Source: Comamonadaceae bacterium CG_4_9_14_3_um_filter_60_33 (GTDB lineage: Bacteria > Pseudomonadota > Gammaproteobacteria > Burkholderiales > Burkholderiaceae_C). From it: DNA of 33,550 nucleotides. Under the pieces are notes generated by a model. That model was not told the DNA's origin. It saw only the letters and a list, made by a program, of their open reading frames with translations, and made no database searches. The DNA lies in NCBI GenBank assembly GCA_002789915.1, contig PFUD01000178.1, forward strand, positions 1 through 33,550, written 5' to 3'. This document shows, piece after piece, positions 13,823 through 23,295 of this stretch (its first letter is position 1; every line of letters starts with the position of its first letter). The translations under genes and the position numbers were made by a program.

Positions 13823-14610
13823 TGATTGAAAACAGCCCAACTTTATTAGAGGTGCGCGACCTGCGCGCCAACATCAACGGCACGGAAATCCTCAAGGGCC
13901 TGAACCTGACGGTCAAGCGCGGCGAGGTGCATGCCATCATGGGCCCCAACGGCTCGGGCAAAAGCACCTTCACCAAGGTATTGGCTGGCCACAGCGCTTA
14001 TGAAGTGACGGGCGGCGAGGTGCTTTTTGAAGGCAAAAACCTGCTGAATTTGGCGCCTGAGCTGCGCGCCCGTGCTGGCGTCTTTTTGGCTTTTCAGTAC
14101 CCGATTGAAATCCCCGGTGTCGGCAACAGCCAGTTCTTGCGCCTGGCCTACAACACGGTGCAGGCCGAACGCGGCCATGACGAACTCGACCCGCTGGAGT
14201 TTGATGACCTGGTGCGCGAGAAGATGAAGCTGCTTGAGATGAGCCCTGACTTTTTGCAGCGCAGTGTTAACGAAGGTTTTTCGGGTGGCGAGAAAAAGCG
14301 CAACGAGATTTTGCAAATGGCGCTGCTCGAACCCAGCCTGGCCATGCTCGATGAGACCGACTCGGGGCTCGACATCGACGCGCTGCGCGTGGTGTCGCAA
14401 GGCGTCAACCACCTGGCCAACAAAAACAACGCGGTTGTGCTGGTCACGCACTACCAGCGCCTGCTGAACTACATCGTGCCTGACTACGTGCACGTGATGA
14501 GCAATGGCCGCATCATCCGCACCGGCGGCAAGGAACTGGCGCTCGAACTGGAAGAACGCGGTTACGACTGGGTCGAGGCCGAAGCCGAGGCCGCAGGAGC
14601 CGTGGCATGA
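13819..14610 (+). CDS. sufC: Fe-S assembly ATPase SufC
   Basis: A 263-residue ABC-type ATPase that dimerises on SufB-SufD and drives the conformational change for cluster assembly. Walker A is GPNGSGKST at 42-50 (K49), the Q-loop follows [11 protein letters not shown], the signature is SGGEKKR from S155, and Walker B is [12 protein letters not shown] with D178 and E179. The SufC-specific [13 protein letters not shown] is present. The first ATG (13819) overlaps the sufB stop; the second, three bases on, is equally possible. It overlaps sufD by four bases. Confidence 0.97.
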   Translation: MMIENSPTLLEVRDLRANINGTEILKGLNLTVKRGEVHAIMGPNGSGKSTFTKVLAGHSAYEVTGGEVLFEGKNLLNLAPELRARAGVFLAFQYPIEIPGVGNSQFLRLAYNTVQAERGHDELDPLEFDDLVREKMKLLEMSPDFLQRSVNEGFSGGEKKRNEILQMALLEPSLAMLDETDSGLDIDALRVVSQGVNHLANKNNAVVLVTHYQRLLNYIVPDYVHVMSNGRIIRTGGKELALELEERGYDWVEAEAEAAGAVA

Positions 14611-15953
14611 GCACCGACACCGCCAACGCCCAAAGCACCGCCGTCGACAAGGGCCATGACGTGCTCAACAGCCTGCTCGCCGGCCTGGCGCTGCCACCGG
14701 GCAGCACGGCACAGGGCCAGCCAGACTGGCTTAAAACCCTGCGCGCCCAGGCGCTGGAACGCGCCAACGCACTGACGCTACCCAGCACGCACGACGAGGC
14801 CTGGCGCTTTACCCCGCTGGCCGCACTGGCGCATCAATCTTTTCATGTGGTGCGCACGCCCAGTGAGTTGCAGCCTGACGACATCGCCCACCTTAGCATT
14901 GCGGAAGCGACAACGCGGCTGGTTTTTGTCGACGGCGTGGTTGCGCCACAGCTTTCCAGTGTCAGTGGCGAATCTGGGCTGGTGATCGGCACCCTGGCCG
15001 ATCTGCTCTCGGGGAAAGCGTCGGGCCTTGAGACGCATCTGGGGCAACACGCAAATTTTCAGGACACATTGTTTACGGCTGTCAACACGGCTTTTCTGCA
15101 AGACGCTGCCGTGCTGATGGTGCCGCCAGACACGGCCTTGGCCGCGCCCGTGCACCTGCTGTTCATCTCAACACAAACCGAGGTCGCCAGCCATCCGCGC
15201 CTCTTGCTGGTGGCCGGCGCGGGCAGCAAAGCCACAGTGATCGAGGACTACGTCGCCTTGCACGACGGCGCATATTTCACCAATGCAGTGGCCGAGATGG
15301 TGCTACAGCCCAACGCCCAACTGACCCATGTGCGCCTGCAGCGCGAGAGCAGCCAAGCTTTTCACATGGCCAGTTGCGCGGTGTCGCTTGGTGCCGCCAG
15401 CCATTACCACTCGGTCAACCTGGCGCTGGGCGCCCATATTTCCCGGCTTGACTTGAAGGTTGTCCAAACCGCCGAGGGCACGCAGTGCACACTTGACGGC
15501 CTGGCGTTGATCAATGGCGAGCAGTTGGCCGACACCCACAGCTTCATCGACCACGCCAAGCCGCATGGCACCAGCCGTCAACTGCATAAATGCATTGTGG
15601 GCGGCAGCGCGCACGCCGTGTTCAACGGCCAAGTCATGGTGCGCCCTGGCGCGCAACAGACCGATTCGGCACAGTCCAGCCGCAACCTGCTGCTGTCCAA
15701 GAAAGCGCAGATTGATACCCAGCCCCAGCTCGAAATTTTTGCCGACGACGTGAAATGCACCCACGGTGCCACGGTGGGCCAACTCGACAGCGACGAGGTG
15801 TTTTACCTACAAAGCCGTGGCTTGTCGGAACACGTGGCGCGTAACCTGCTCACCTACGCCTTTGGCGCTGAAATCATCGAGCGCATTCCGGTGGCATCCC
15901 TGCGCCAGCAGCTTGAGCAGACCGTGCTTGAACAAACTGCGAGCCAGCCATGA
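14607..15953 (+). CDS. sufD: Fe-S assembly subunit SufD
   Basis: A 448-residue SufD, the paralogue of SufB in SufBC2D, needed for iron entry and cluster formation. H386 in [13 protein letters not shown] corresponds to E. coli H360 at the SufB-SufD interface. The C-terminal beta-helix block ([20 protein letters not shown] then [14 protein letters not shown]) is typical. The N-terminal region ([20 protein letters not shown]) holds the helical domain with the conserved DEAWR-type motif. It overlaps sufC and sufS by four bases each (ATGA). Confidence 0.95.
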   Translation: MSTDTANAQSTAVDKGHDVLNSLLAGLALPPGSTAQGQPDWLKTLRAQALERANALTLPSTHDEAWRFTPLAALAHQSFHVVRTPSELQPDDIAHLSIAEATTRLVFVDGVVAPQLSSVSGESGLVIGTLADLLSGKASGLETHLGQHANFQDTLFTAVNTAFLQDAAVLMVPPDTALAAPVHLLFISTQTEVASHPRLLLVAGAGSKATVIEDYVALHDGAYFTNAVAEMVLQPNAQLTHVRLQRESSQAFHMASCAVSLGAASHYHSVNLALGAHISRLDLKVVQTAEGTQCTLDGLALINGEQLADTHSFIDHAKPHGTSRQLHKCIVGGSAHAVFNGQVMVRPGAQQTDSAQSSRNLLLSKKAQIDTQPQLEIFADDVKCTHGATVGQLDSDEVFYLQSRGLSEHVARNLLTYAFGAEIIERIPVASLRQQLEQTVLEQTASQP

Positions 15954-17245
15954 GCCAACAACTTGCCCCAAGCCCCAAGGTTGTCGCCAGAACGGCTGAA
16001 AAAGCCGAAACGACCAACCCACCCGCTGCTTTTGACGTAGAACGCATTCGCCAAGACTTTCCCATCCTCGGGCTCACCGTGGCGGGCAAGCCGCTGGTGT
16101 ACCTGGACAACGCCGCGTCGAGTCAAATGCCGCAACAAGTGATCGACCGGCTGGTGCATTACCAAACGCACGAGCACGCCAACATTCACCGCGCGGTGCA
16201 TTACCTCTCCGAGACGGCCACCGCCGCTTATGAGGCGGCACGCGTCACGCTGCAGCGCTTCATCAACGCGCCAGAGGCGCGTGAAGTGATCTTCACCAGC
16301 GGCACCACCGACAGCATCAACCTGGTGGCGCAAAGCTGGGGCCGCCAGAACATCAAGGCGGGCGATGAAATCATTCTGACCGTGCTGGAGCACCACTCCA
16401 ACATCGTGCCGTGGCAAATGCTGGCGCAAGAAAAAGGCGCCACCATTCGCGTGGTGCCAATGAACGACGCGGGCGAGCTGCTGCTCGATCAATATGAAGC
16501 CCTGTTCAACGATCGCACCCGCCTGGTCAGCGTGGGCCATGTTTCCAATGCGCTGGGCAGCGTCAACCCGGTGAAGCAAATGATTGCCTTCGCGCACACC
16601 CATGGCGTGCCGGTACTGGTGGACGGCGCGCAAGCCGCGCCGCACATGGCAGTGGATGTGCAAGACCTGGATTGCGATTTTTATGTGTTCTCGGGCCACA
16701 AAGTGTGCGGGCCAACCGGCATCGGCATTTTGTACGGCCGCGCCGCGCTGCTGGAAGCCATGCCACCGTACAAGGGCGGTGGCGACATGATCCATACCGT
16801 CACGTTTGAGAAAACCACTTACGCCCCGATCCCGAACAAATTCGAGGCCGGCACGCCGCCCATTGCTGCGGCCATCGGCCTGGGCGCGGCGGTGAGCTAC
16901 CTGAGCGGCATCGGCATGGAAGCCATTGCCGCACACGAACACACTCTGCTCAACTACGCCACCGAACAAATGGCAGTCATGCCCGGTGTGCGTCTGCTGG
17001 GCACGGCCCAAAAGAAAGCGGCGGTGCTGTCGTTCATGTTGCAAGGCATTCACCCGCACGACGTGGGCACCCTGCTGAATGAGGAAGGTGTGGCCGTGCG
17101 CACCGGCCACCATTGCACCCAACCGCTGATGGTGCGTCTGGGCGTGGCGGCCACCTCACGCGCCTCGTTTGCGTTTTACAACACGCGCGCCGATGTGGAT
17201 GCGCTGGTGGCTGGCATTCGCGCTGTTCAAAAGGTATTTGCATGA
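15950..17245 (+). CDS. sufS: Cysteine desulfurase SufS
   Basis: A 431-residue type II (group II NifS-like) PLP cysteine desulfurase that takes sulfur from L-cysteine as a persulfide. The PLP lysine is K251 in FSGHKVCGPTGIG and the active-site cysteine C389 in VRTGHHCTQPLM. Other blocks: VYLDNAASSQMPQQVIDRL, TSGTTDSINLVAQSWG and VDGAQAAPHM. It has a non-conserved N-terminal extension of about 25 residues before DVERIRQDFPIL. Its sulfur acceptor is probably SufU, encoded next and overlapping by four bases; no SufE gene is in the window. Confidence 0.96.
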   Translation: MSQQLAPSPKVVARTAEKAETTNPPAAFDVERIRQDFPILGLTVAGKPLVYLDNAASSQMPQQVIDRLVHYQTHEHANIHRAVHYLSETATAAYEAARVTLQRFINAPEAREVIFTSGTTDSINLVAQSWGRQNIKAGDEIILTVLEHHSNIVPWQMLAQEKGATIRVVPMNDAGELLLDQYEALFNDRTRLVSVGHVSNALGSVNPVKQMIAFAHTHGVPVLVDGAQAAPHMAVDVQDLDCDFYVFSGHKVCGPTGIGILYGRAALLEAMPPYKGGGDMIHTVTFEKTTYAPIPNKFEAGTPPIAAAIGLGAAVSYLSGIGMEAIAAHEHTLLNYATEQMAVMPGVRLLGTAQKKAAVLSFMLQGIHPHDVGTLLNEEGVAVRTGHHCTQPLMVRLGVAATSRASFAFYNTRADVDALVAGIRAVQKVFA

Positions 17246-17730
17246 GCACTGACCCCAAAGCCCTCTACCAGGAGGTGATCCTGGACCACAACCGCAAGCC
17301 GCGCAACTACGGCGAGTTGGATCACCCCAGTCACCATGCCGAAGGTGTGAACCCGCTGTGCGGCGACCACATCCACCTGGCACTGGACATCAAAAACGAC
17401 ACGGTTGAACGCATTGCTTTTCATGGCGAATCTTGCGCCATTTGCAAGGCATCGGCGTCGATGATGACGGCCGCAGTCAAGGGCAAGCGCACCGAGGAGG
17501 CCGAGACACTGGCTCACGAATTTGTTGACATGGCTACTGGCCGCGCGGCCGCCCAGGACAGTCCACACATTGGTCGCCTGGCGGTGTTTTCAGGCATCAG
17601 CGCGCTGCCAATGCGCGTCAAATGCGCGATTCTGCCGTGGCACACCTTGCAGGCGGCGTTTCGGTCGGAGGCCTGCACCTCGACCGAGGCTGACGCCGAC
17701 CCGATGCACACGCCAATGGGCGATGCCTGA
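17242..17730 (+). CDS. sufU: SufU-type sulfurtransferase/scaffold
   Basis: A 162-residue member of the NifU_N/IscU fold family. C40 and D42 in NPLCGDHI, C65 in HGESCAICKAS and C128 in RVKCAILPW match the Zn/sulfur-transfer ligands of SufU (B. subtilis C41, D43, C66, C128). The position after sufS and the insertion before the last Cys, which IscU lacks, favour SufU. SufU accepts persulfide from SufS and replaces SufE, best known from Gram-positive SUF systems. The C-terminal 20 residues (after WHTLQAAF) are not conserved. The ATG overlaps the sufS stop. Confidence 0.9.
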   Translation: MSTDPKALYQEVILDHNRKPRNYGELDHPSHHAEGVNPLCGDHIHLALDIKNDTVERIAFHGESCAICKASASMMTAAVKGKRTEEAETLAHEFVDMATGRAAAQDSPHIGRLAVFSGISALPMRVKCAILPWHTLQAAFRSEACTSTEADADPMHTPMGDA

Positions 17731-17763
17731 GTCATACGGTCGAATCAACAGGACCACATCACC

Positions 17764-18324
17764 ATGCCAAAAATCGCCGACATTGAAACCACACCCAACC
17801 CGAACGCGCGCAAATTTGTACTGCGCGAGCCACTGACCTGGGGCATTGCGCACTCCTACGAGAGCGCCGAACAGGCGCAGGGCGATGCGCTGGCGAGTGC
17901 GCTGTTTGCCATTGCACATGTGTCCAACGTGTTTTACATCGACCGCTGGCTCACCGTCACGCAAGACGGCCAGGCCGACTGGGACGCGCTGGTGCGCGAC
18001 ATTGCCGTGCCGCTGCGCGCTGCACCCGCCGCTGCAGAGCAGTCGGCAGCTGCTGTTTTTGACGCGCGCACCAGCATTGCCGACCTGAGCCCGCAAGATC
18101 GCCAGCGCCTCGACGACATCGAACTGGTGCTGGACCAGCAGATTCGCCCCTACCTGCAAAGCGATGGCGGCGACCTGCATGTGCTGGGGCTCACCGGCAA
18201 CCGGCTCATCGTGCATTACCAGGGGGCTTGCGGCACCTGCCCAAGCTCCATCTCGGGCACGCTACAGAGCATTGAAAGCCGCTTGCGCACGCTGGAGCCC
18301 GACTTGGAAGTGCTGGCCGCCTGA
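17764..18324 (+). CDS. Nfu-type Fe-S carrier (Nfu_N + NifU C-terminal domain)
   Basis: A 186-residue two-domain protein. Residues 1-90 are an Nfu/NifU N-terminal domain (IADIETTPNPNARKFVLREP is characteristic). After an Ala-rich linker, residues 110-186 are a NifU-like C-terminal domain (IRPYLQSDGGDLHVLGL, then YQGACGTCPSSISGTL) with the CxxC pair C156/C159 that holds a [4Fe-4S] cluster between two subunits. It probably delivers clusters made by SufBCD. It starts 33 bases after sufU, inside the operon. Its N-terminal domain type resembles that of mitochondrial NFU1 rather than the A-type domain of E. coli NfuA. Confidence 0.9.
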   Translation: MPKIADIETTPNPNARKFVLREPLTWGIAHSYESAEQAQGDALASALFAIAHVSNVFYIDRWLTVTQDGQADWDALVRDIAVPLRAAPAAAEQSAAAVFDARTSIADLSPQDRQRLDDIELVLDQQIRPYLQSDGGDLHVLGLTGNRLIVHYQGACGTCPSSISGTLQSIESRLRTLEPDLEVLAA

Positions 18325-18361
18325 TGCAGCTTGACCTGAACACCCACCAAGGAAATTCGGC

Positions 18362-18835
18362 ATGCGCCTGACCACCATGAGCGACTACGCGATGCGTCTG
18401 CTGATGTTTGTTGGGCAGCACCAAGGGCGACTGTGCACCATCTCCGAGGTGGCGCGCGCCTATGACATCTCCGAGGCGCACCTGACCAAAATCACGCACC
18501 AACTGGCGCTGGCGGGCTGGCTTGAGACCGTGCGCGGCAAGGGCGGTGGCATGCGCCTGGCGGCCAGCCCGCAGCACATCGGGCTAGGCGCCGTGGTGCG
18601 CAGCATCGAGCCCGATTTCAGCATTGTGGAATGCCTGACCCACGACACCAGTTGCCAGTTGGCCAGCAGTTGCCACCTGACCGGCATCATCAATGGTGCA
18701 TTGCAAAGCTTCATGCAATACCTTGACCGCTACACCCTGGCCGACCTGCTGGCACCCTCTGCACCTTTGGCACCCACCGGCGACACAGTGCAGCCGCTCA
18801 ACTTTCATAAGCCCGCCAACCTGGCCACGTCCTGA
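18362..18835 (+). CDS. nsrR: Rrf2-family Fe-S transcription regulator, NsrR-like
   Basis: A 157-residue winged-helix repressor. The N-terminus MRLTTMSDYAMRLLMFVG, the helix around YDISEAHLTKITHQLALAGW and the wing VRGKGGGMRLA are Rrf2 features. The metal-site residues agree with NsrR: D8 (an NsrR cluster ligand) and C91, C98, C104 in the loop ECLTHDTSCQLASSCHLTG. The C-terminal helix FMQYLDRYTLADLL is close to NsrR. NsrR senses nitric oxide through its [4Fe-4S] cluster. Here it ends a suf operon with an NsrR-like box in front, suggesting it controls Fe-S assembly. IscR is less likely: its cysteine spacing and its His ligand differ. Confidence 0.82.
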   Translation: MRLTTMSDYAMRLLMFVGQHQGRLCTISEVARAYDISEAHLTKITHQLALAGWLETVRGKGGGMRLAASPQHIGLGAVVRSIEPDFSIVECLTHDTSCQLASSCHLTGIINGALQSFMQYLDRYTLADLLAPSAPLAPTGDTVQPLNFHKPANLATS

Positions 18836-18885
18836 CGCCCCCGCGAACACGCAGGGCCGCCCGTATTCACATTACCCAAATCGCC

Positions 18886-20127
18886 ATGATCCAAAAGTCC
18901 ATCACCCTTTCAGCCCCAAAAAATGAACTCAAAGCCGTCTTGTTCGAGGGCATTCACCCCTCTGCGGTCGAAGCCCTGCGGCAGGCCGGCTACACCCGCA
19001 TCGAAACGCACGCCAAGGCGCTCGCTGGCGACGAACTGACGGCAGTACTGCTTGACGCCCACTTTGTCGGCGTGCGCTCGCGCACCCAACTCACCGCCGA
19101 GGTGCTGCATCAGGCACCGCAACTGGTAGCGGTGGGCTGCTTTTGCATCGGCACCAACCAGGTTGACCTGAAAGAGGCCACTCGCCTGGGCATACCGGTG
19201 TTCAACGCGCCGTTTTCCAACACCCGCAGTGTGGCCGAACTGGTGCTGGCGCAGCTCATCATGCTGATGCGCGGCATCCCGGAAAAAAACGCCATCCTGC
19301 ACCGGGGCGGTTGGGTCAAGAGTGCCGCCGACTCCTACGAGGTGCGCGGCAAGACGCTGGGCATCATCGGCTACGGTCACATCGGCACGCAAATTGGCGT
19401 GCTGGCCGAACAACTGGGCATGCGCGTGCTGTTTACCGACATTGAGGCCAAGCTGCCGCTGGGCAATGCGCAGCCCACCAGCAGCCTGGAAGCCCTGTTG
19501 GCTGTCGCCGACGTGGTCAGCCTGCATGTGCCGGAAACGCCCGAGACAGCGGGCATGATCGGCGCCGCGCAACTGGCCGCCATGAAGCCCGGCAGCCATT
19601 TGATCAATGCCTCGCGCGGCAGCGTGGTCGATATCGACGCGCTGGCCGCAGCGCTGGCGCGCCGCCATTTGCACGGCGCAGCCATTGATGTGTTCCCAGT
19701 GGAGCCGCAAGGCAATGATTCGGCTTTTGTCTCGCCGCTCACGCGTTTTGACAATGTGATTTTGACGCCGCACATTGGTGGCTCGACGCTCGAAGCGCAA
19801 GTCAACATCGGCACCGAGGTCGCCGCCAAGCTGATCCGTTACAGCAGCAACGGCTCCACCACCTCAGCGGTCAATTTTCCTGAAGTGGCGCTGCCCGGGC
19901 ACACCGGGCGCAGCCGCTTGCTGCACATTCACCGCAACGTGCCCGGCGTGCTGGCACAGGTCAACGAGCGGCTGTCAAAGGCGGGCATCAACATCGCTGC
20001 GCAATACCTCAGCACCAATGAGACGGTGGGCTATGTGGTGATCGACGTGGACAGCACCGCCAGCCAGGCCGCGCTGGATGAGCTTTGCGCTGTGCCGGAG
20101 ACGATTCGCTGCCGTATCCTTTACTGA
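18886..20127 (+). CDS. serA: D-3-phosphoglycerate dehydrogenase with ACT domain
   Basis: A 413-residue enzyme for the first step of serine synthesis, oxidising 3-phosphoglycerate with NAD+. Length and layout match E. coli SerA (410 residues). The Rossmann motif is GIIGYGHIGTQIG; the catalytic residues R244 in NASRGSVVD and H296 in TPHIGGST correspond to E. coli R240 and H292. A C-terminal ACT domain (VPGVLAQVNERLSKAGINIA) gives serine feedback inhibition. It starts 50 bases after nsrR with no terminator between, so it may be read from the suf transcript; serine feeds the cysteine used by SufS. Its stop is 2 bases from that of valS. Confidence 0.95.
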   Translation: MIQKSITLSAPKNELKAVLFEGIHPSAVEALRQAGYTRIETHAKALAGDELTAVLLDAHFVGVRSRTQLTAEVLHQAPQLVAVGCFCIGTNQVDLKEATRLGIPVFNAPFSNTRSVAELVLAQLIMLMRGIPEKNAILHRGGWVKSAADSYEVRGKTLGIIGYGHIGTQIGVLAEQLGMRVLFTDIEAKLPLGNAQPTSSLEALLAVADVVSLHVPETPETAGMIGAAQLAAMKPGSHLINASRGSVVDIDALAAALARRHLHGAAIDVFPVEPQGNDSAFVSPLTRFDNVILTPHIGGSTLEAQVNIGTEVAAKLIRYSSNGSTTSAVNFPEVALPGHTGRSRLLHIHRNVPGVLAQVNERLSKAGINIAAQYLSTNETVGYVVIDVDSTASQAALDELCAVPETIRCRILY

Positions 20128-20129
20128 GG

Positions 20130-23072
20130 TCAGCTCAGCCGCTCCAGCTGGTCCCGGACCTTGTCCAGCGTGGCCTCGAAGTCGGCCAGTCGCTTGCGCT
20201 CCTGCTCGATCACGGCGGCGGGCGCCCGGGCGACGAATGATTCGTTGCCAAGCTTGCCATAGGCCTTGACGATTTCGCCCTCCAACCGCGCCAATTCCTT
20301 GCCCAGGCGCGCCTTTTCTGCGGCCACGTCAATTTCCATGAACAAGCAGATGCGTGCCTCACCCACCACGGCCACCGGCGCGGCTTGCGCAGCGGCGGCC
20401 CAGGCGGCCTCGTCTTCAAACACGCGCACTTCGCTCAGCTTGGCCAGCGCTTGCAGCACGGGTGCGGCCTGCGTCATGAAAGCGGCCTCGGCGCTTGAGC
20501 CAGCGATGGCAAACAGGGGCAGACGCGTGGCCGGCGACACACGCATTTCACCGCGCAGGTTGCGGCAGGCGTCCACCAATTGTTTGAGCTTGGCCACATG
20601 CGCGATAGCGGCTTCGTCAATGCGCTCGGGCTGGCTTACCGGGTAGGCGGCAATCGCCACCGATTCGCCTGATCTGCCCGCAACAGGCGCCACTTTTTGC
20701 CACAGTGCTTCGGTCACAAACGGGATGATGGGGTGCGCCAACCGCAAAATGGTCTCTAGCGTGCGGATCAGCGTGCGGCGCGTGGCACGTTTCTGCGCAT
20801 CAGAGCCCTGCTGGATTTGCACCTTGGCAATTTCCAGGTACCAGTCGCAGAACTCGTTCCAGACAAAGTCGTAAATGGTGCTGGCCACGTTGTCGAGCCG
20901 GTAGTCGGCAAAGCCCTGTGCCACCTGGGCCTCTACCTTTTGCAGCAGGGAGACGATCCAGCGGTCGGCCGCGCTGAAGTTGAGGTAGCTGGCGCCCACT
21001 TCGCACTCCGCCGCCGTGTGTTCTTTGAGGCCGCAGTCCTGGCCCTCGCAATTCATCAGCACAAAGCGGCTGGCGTTCCAGAGCTTGTTACAGAAGTTGC
21101 GGTAGCCTTCGCAGCGCTTGGCATCGAAGTTGATGCTGCGGCCCAGCGAGGCCAGCGAAGCAAAGGTAAAGCGCAGTGCGTCAGCACCAAAGGCGGGAAT
21201 GCCCGCCGGGAATTCTTTCTCGGTGTTTTTGCGCACCTGGGGCGCGGTTTCGGGTTTGCGCAACCCCTCGGCGCGCTTGACCAGCAGCTCGGGCAGCGCA
21301 ATGCCGTCGATCAGGTCCACCGGGTCGAGCACGTTGCCCTCAGACTTGCTCATCTTGTGGCCTTGCGCGTCGCGCACCAGGCCGTGGATGTAAACGTGTT
21401 TGAACGGCACCTGGCCGGTGAAGTGGGTGGTCATCATGATCATCCGGGCGACCCAGAAGAAGATGATGTCGTAGCCAGTGACCAGCACCGAGCTTGGCAG
21501 ATACAGGTCGAAATCCTGGGTTTTCTCAGGCCAACCCATCGTTGAAAAGGGCACCAGCGCGCTGGAGTACCAGGTGTCGAGCACGTCCTCGTCGCGCTTG
21601 AGGGTTTTGCCGGGCGCTTGCGCCTGGGCCTCGGCCTCGTTGCGCGCCACGTAAACCTTGCCGTCTTCGTCGTACCAGGCCGGGATCTGATGGCCCCACC
21701 AGAGCTGGCGGCTGATGCACCAGTCCTGAATGTTGTTCATCCACTGGTTGTAGGTGTTGACCCAGTTTTCGGGAACAAACTTGACCTGGCCCGACTGCAC
21801 GGCGTCGATGGCTTTTTGGGTGATGCTTTTGCCAGTGGGGTCTTGGTCGCTGACCTTGGTCATCGCCACAAACCACTGGTCGGTGAGCATCGGCTCGATA
21901 ACCTGGCCGGTGCGGCCGCAGCGCGGCACCATGAGTTTGTGTTTTTTGATCTCGACCATCAAGTCCAGCGCCTGCAGGTCTTTGACGATTTGTTTGCGCG
22001 CCTCGAATCGGTCCAGGCCCGCATAAGCGGCGGGCGCGCTGGCCACCACCTTGGCATCGAGCGTGAGCATGCACAGCATGGGCAGCTTGTGACGCTGGCC
22101 CACCGCGTAGTCGTTCTGGTCGTGCGCGGGCGTGACCTTGACCACGCCGGTGCCAAAAGCCTTGTCCACATAGTCGTCGGCAATGATCGGCAGGGTGCGC
22201 CATTGCGCAGGCGTATCACCCGACAGCGGCAGCGTGACATGTTTGCCGATCAGGTGGGCGTAGCGCTCGTCTTCGGGGTGCACCATGGCGGCCACGTCGC
22301 CGAGCATGGTCTCGGGGCGCGTGGTGGCCACCACCAGACCTGGAGCCAACTCACCATTCACCAGTTGTGGGCCGTCGGCAAAGGGGTACATGATGTGCCA
22401 CAGGCTGCCGTCTTCTTCCTCGGATTCCACTTCCAGGTCAGAAACGGCGCTCATCAGCACCGGGTCCCAGTTCACCAGCCGCTTGCCGCGGTAAATCAGG
22501 CCCTGTTCATACAGGAGCACAAAGGTTTCGGTCACGGTTTTGGACAACTTGGGGTCCATGGTGAAGTACTCGCGGCTCCAGTCCACCGTGTCACCCATGC
22601 GGCGCATTTGGGTGGTGATGGTGTTGCCGCTTTTCTCTTTCCACTCCCAGACTTTCGAGACGAAGTTCTTGCGCGCTTCCGCCGGGGTCGGGCCCATATC
22701 GTGGCGGCTGATGCCCTGGCTTTGCAACTGGCGCTCCACCACGATTTGGGTAGCAATACCGGCGTGGTCGGTGCCCGGAATCCAGGCGGTGTTGAAGCCC
22801 GCCATGCGGTGGTAGCGCGTCAGGCTGTCCATGATGGTCTGGTTGAACGCGTGCCCCATGTGCAGCGTGCCGGTGACATTGGGTGGCGGCAATTGAATGC
22901 TGAAGTTGTCGCCGCGCGCGGCAGCATCCGCGCTGGGCGCGCCGGTGCCTCGGTAACCCGCCACTCCGTAACCGCGCCTTTCCCACTCTGGGCCCCAATG
23001 CGCTTCAAGCGCGGCGGGTTCAAACGATTTGGACAGGCTGTTCAGGCCAGGTTGCTCAAGGGTGTCGGTCAT
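20130..23072 (-). CDS. valS: Valyl-tRNA synthetase
   Basis: A 980-residue class Ia aminoacyl-tRNA synthetase that charges tRNA-Val and edits mischarged threonine. HMGH (71-74) in [17 protein letters not shown] is the HIGH motif and KMSKS (573-577) is the second ATP-binding motif. The editing domain lies between, including [20 protein letters not shown]. The C-terminal coiled coil ([20 protein letters not shown] onward) is the ValS tRNA-binding arm. The ATG at 23072 gives a normal N-terminus ([20 protein letters not shown]); an upstream in-frame ATG adds 16 residues with no support. Confidence 0.97.
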   Translation of the reverse strand: MTDTLEQPGLNSLSKSFEPAALEAHWGPEWERRGYGVAGYRGTGAPSADAAARGDNFSIQLPPPNVTGTLHMGHAFNQTIMDSLTRYHRMAGFNTAWIPGTDHAGIATQIVVERQLQSQGISRHDMGPTPAEARKNFVSKVWEWKEKSGNTITTQMRRMGDTVDWSREYFTMDPKLSKTVTETFVLLYEQGLIYRGKRLVNWDPVLMSAVSDLEVESEEEDGSLWHIMYPFADGPQLVNGELAPGLVVATTRPETMLGDVAAMVHPEDERYAHLIGKHVTLPLSGDTPAQWRTLPIIADDYVDKAFGTGVVKVTPAHDQNDYAVGQRHKLPMLCMLTLDAKVVASAPAAYAGLDRFEARKQIVKDLQALDLMVEIKKHKLMVPRCGRTGQVIEPMLTDQWFVAMTKVSDQDPTGKSITQKAIDAVQSGQVKFVPENWVNTYNQWMNNIQDWCISRQLWWGHQIPAWYDEDGKVYVARNEAEAQAQAPGKTLKRDEDVLDTWYSSALVPFSTMGWPEKTQDFDLYLPSSVLVTGYDIIFFWVARMIMMTTHFTGQVPFKHVYIHGLVRDAQGHKMSKSEGNVLDPVDLIDGIALPELLVKRAEGLRKPETAPQVRKNTEKEFPAGIPAFGADALRFTFASLASLGRSINFDAKRCEGYRNFCNKLWNASRFVLMNCEGQDCGLKEHTAAECEVGASYLNFSAADRWIVSLLQKVEAQVAQGFADYRLDNVASTIYDFVWNEFCDWYLEIAKVQIQQGSDAQKRATRRTLIRTLETILRLAHPIIPFVTEALWQKVAPVAGRSGESVAIAAYPVSQPERIDEAAIAHVAKLKQLVDACRNLRGEMRVSPATRLPLFAIAGSSAEAAFMTQAAPVLQALAKLSEVRVFEDEAAWAAAAQAAPVAVVGEARICLFMEIDVAAEKARLGKELARLEGEIVKAYGKLGNESFVARAPAAVIEQERKRLADFEATLDKVRDQLERLS

Positions 23073-23225
23073 GGTGGCTTCGGTGTTTGTTGCATCAAAG
23101 ACGGGGCAGCGTTGATGCAATCAGCCGGAATGGCTGCTGTGGAGATTTAAAGCTGATCATTTTATTCGACTCCGCCAGTGACACCGTTCCGAGAGAACGA
23201 CAGGCCAAGCCGTCAAAGAAACGCC

Positions 23226-23287
23226 TAATTGACGCAAATATAAAATTGCTCAATGAATTGAGTAAAATAAATTATCCAATTGAGTAA
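23226..23287 (+). promoter_or_regulatory. AT-rich region with AATTGA repeats before the ATPase gene
   Basis: AATTGAGTAA occurs at 23257-23266 and again at 23278-23287, a 21-bp period, and AATTGA also at 23226-23231. The first copy is half of a perfect dyad, CTCAAT-GA-ATTGAG (23249-23262). The stretch is far richer in A and T than its surroundings. Two turns of helix between repeats suggests a repressor site. The promoter itself is unclear. Confidence 0.4.
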
Positions 23288-23295
23288 TTCCAGAA

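Noticed and set aside
15854-17122. A 422-codon open frame opposite sufS
   Set aside because: Antisense shadow; sufS has all catalytic residues and operon overlaps on the plus strand.
21618-23150. A 510-codon open frame on the plus strand opposite valS
   Set aside because: It is the antisense shadow of valS caused by high-GC codon use; no ribosome site, low-complexity His/Arg/Gly composition and no domain.
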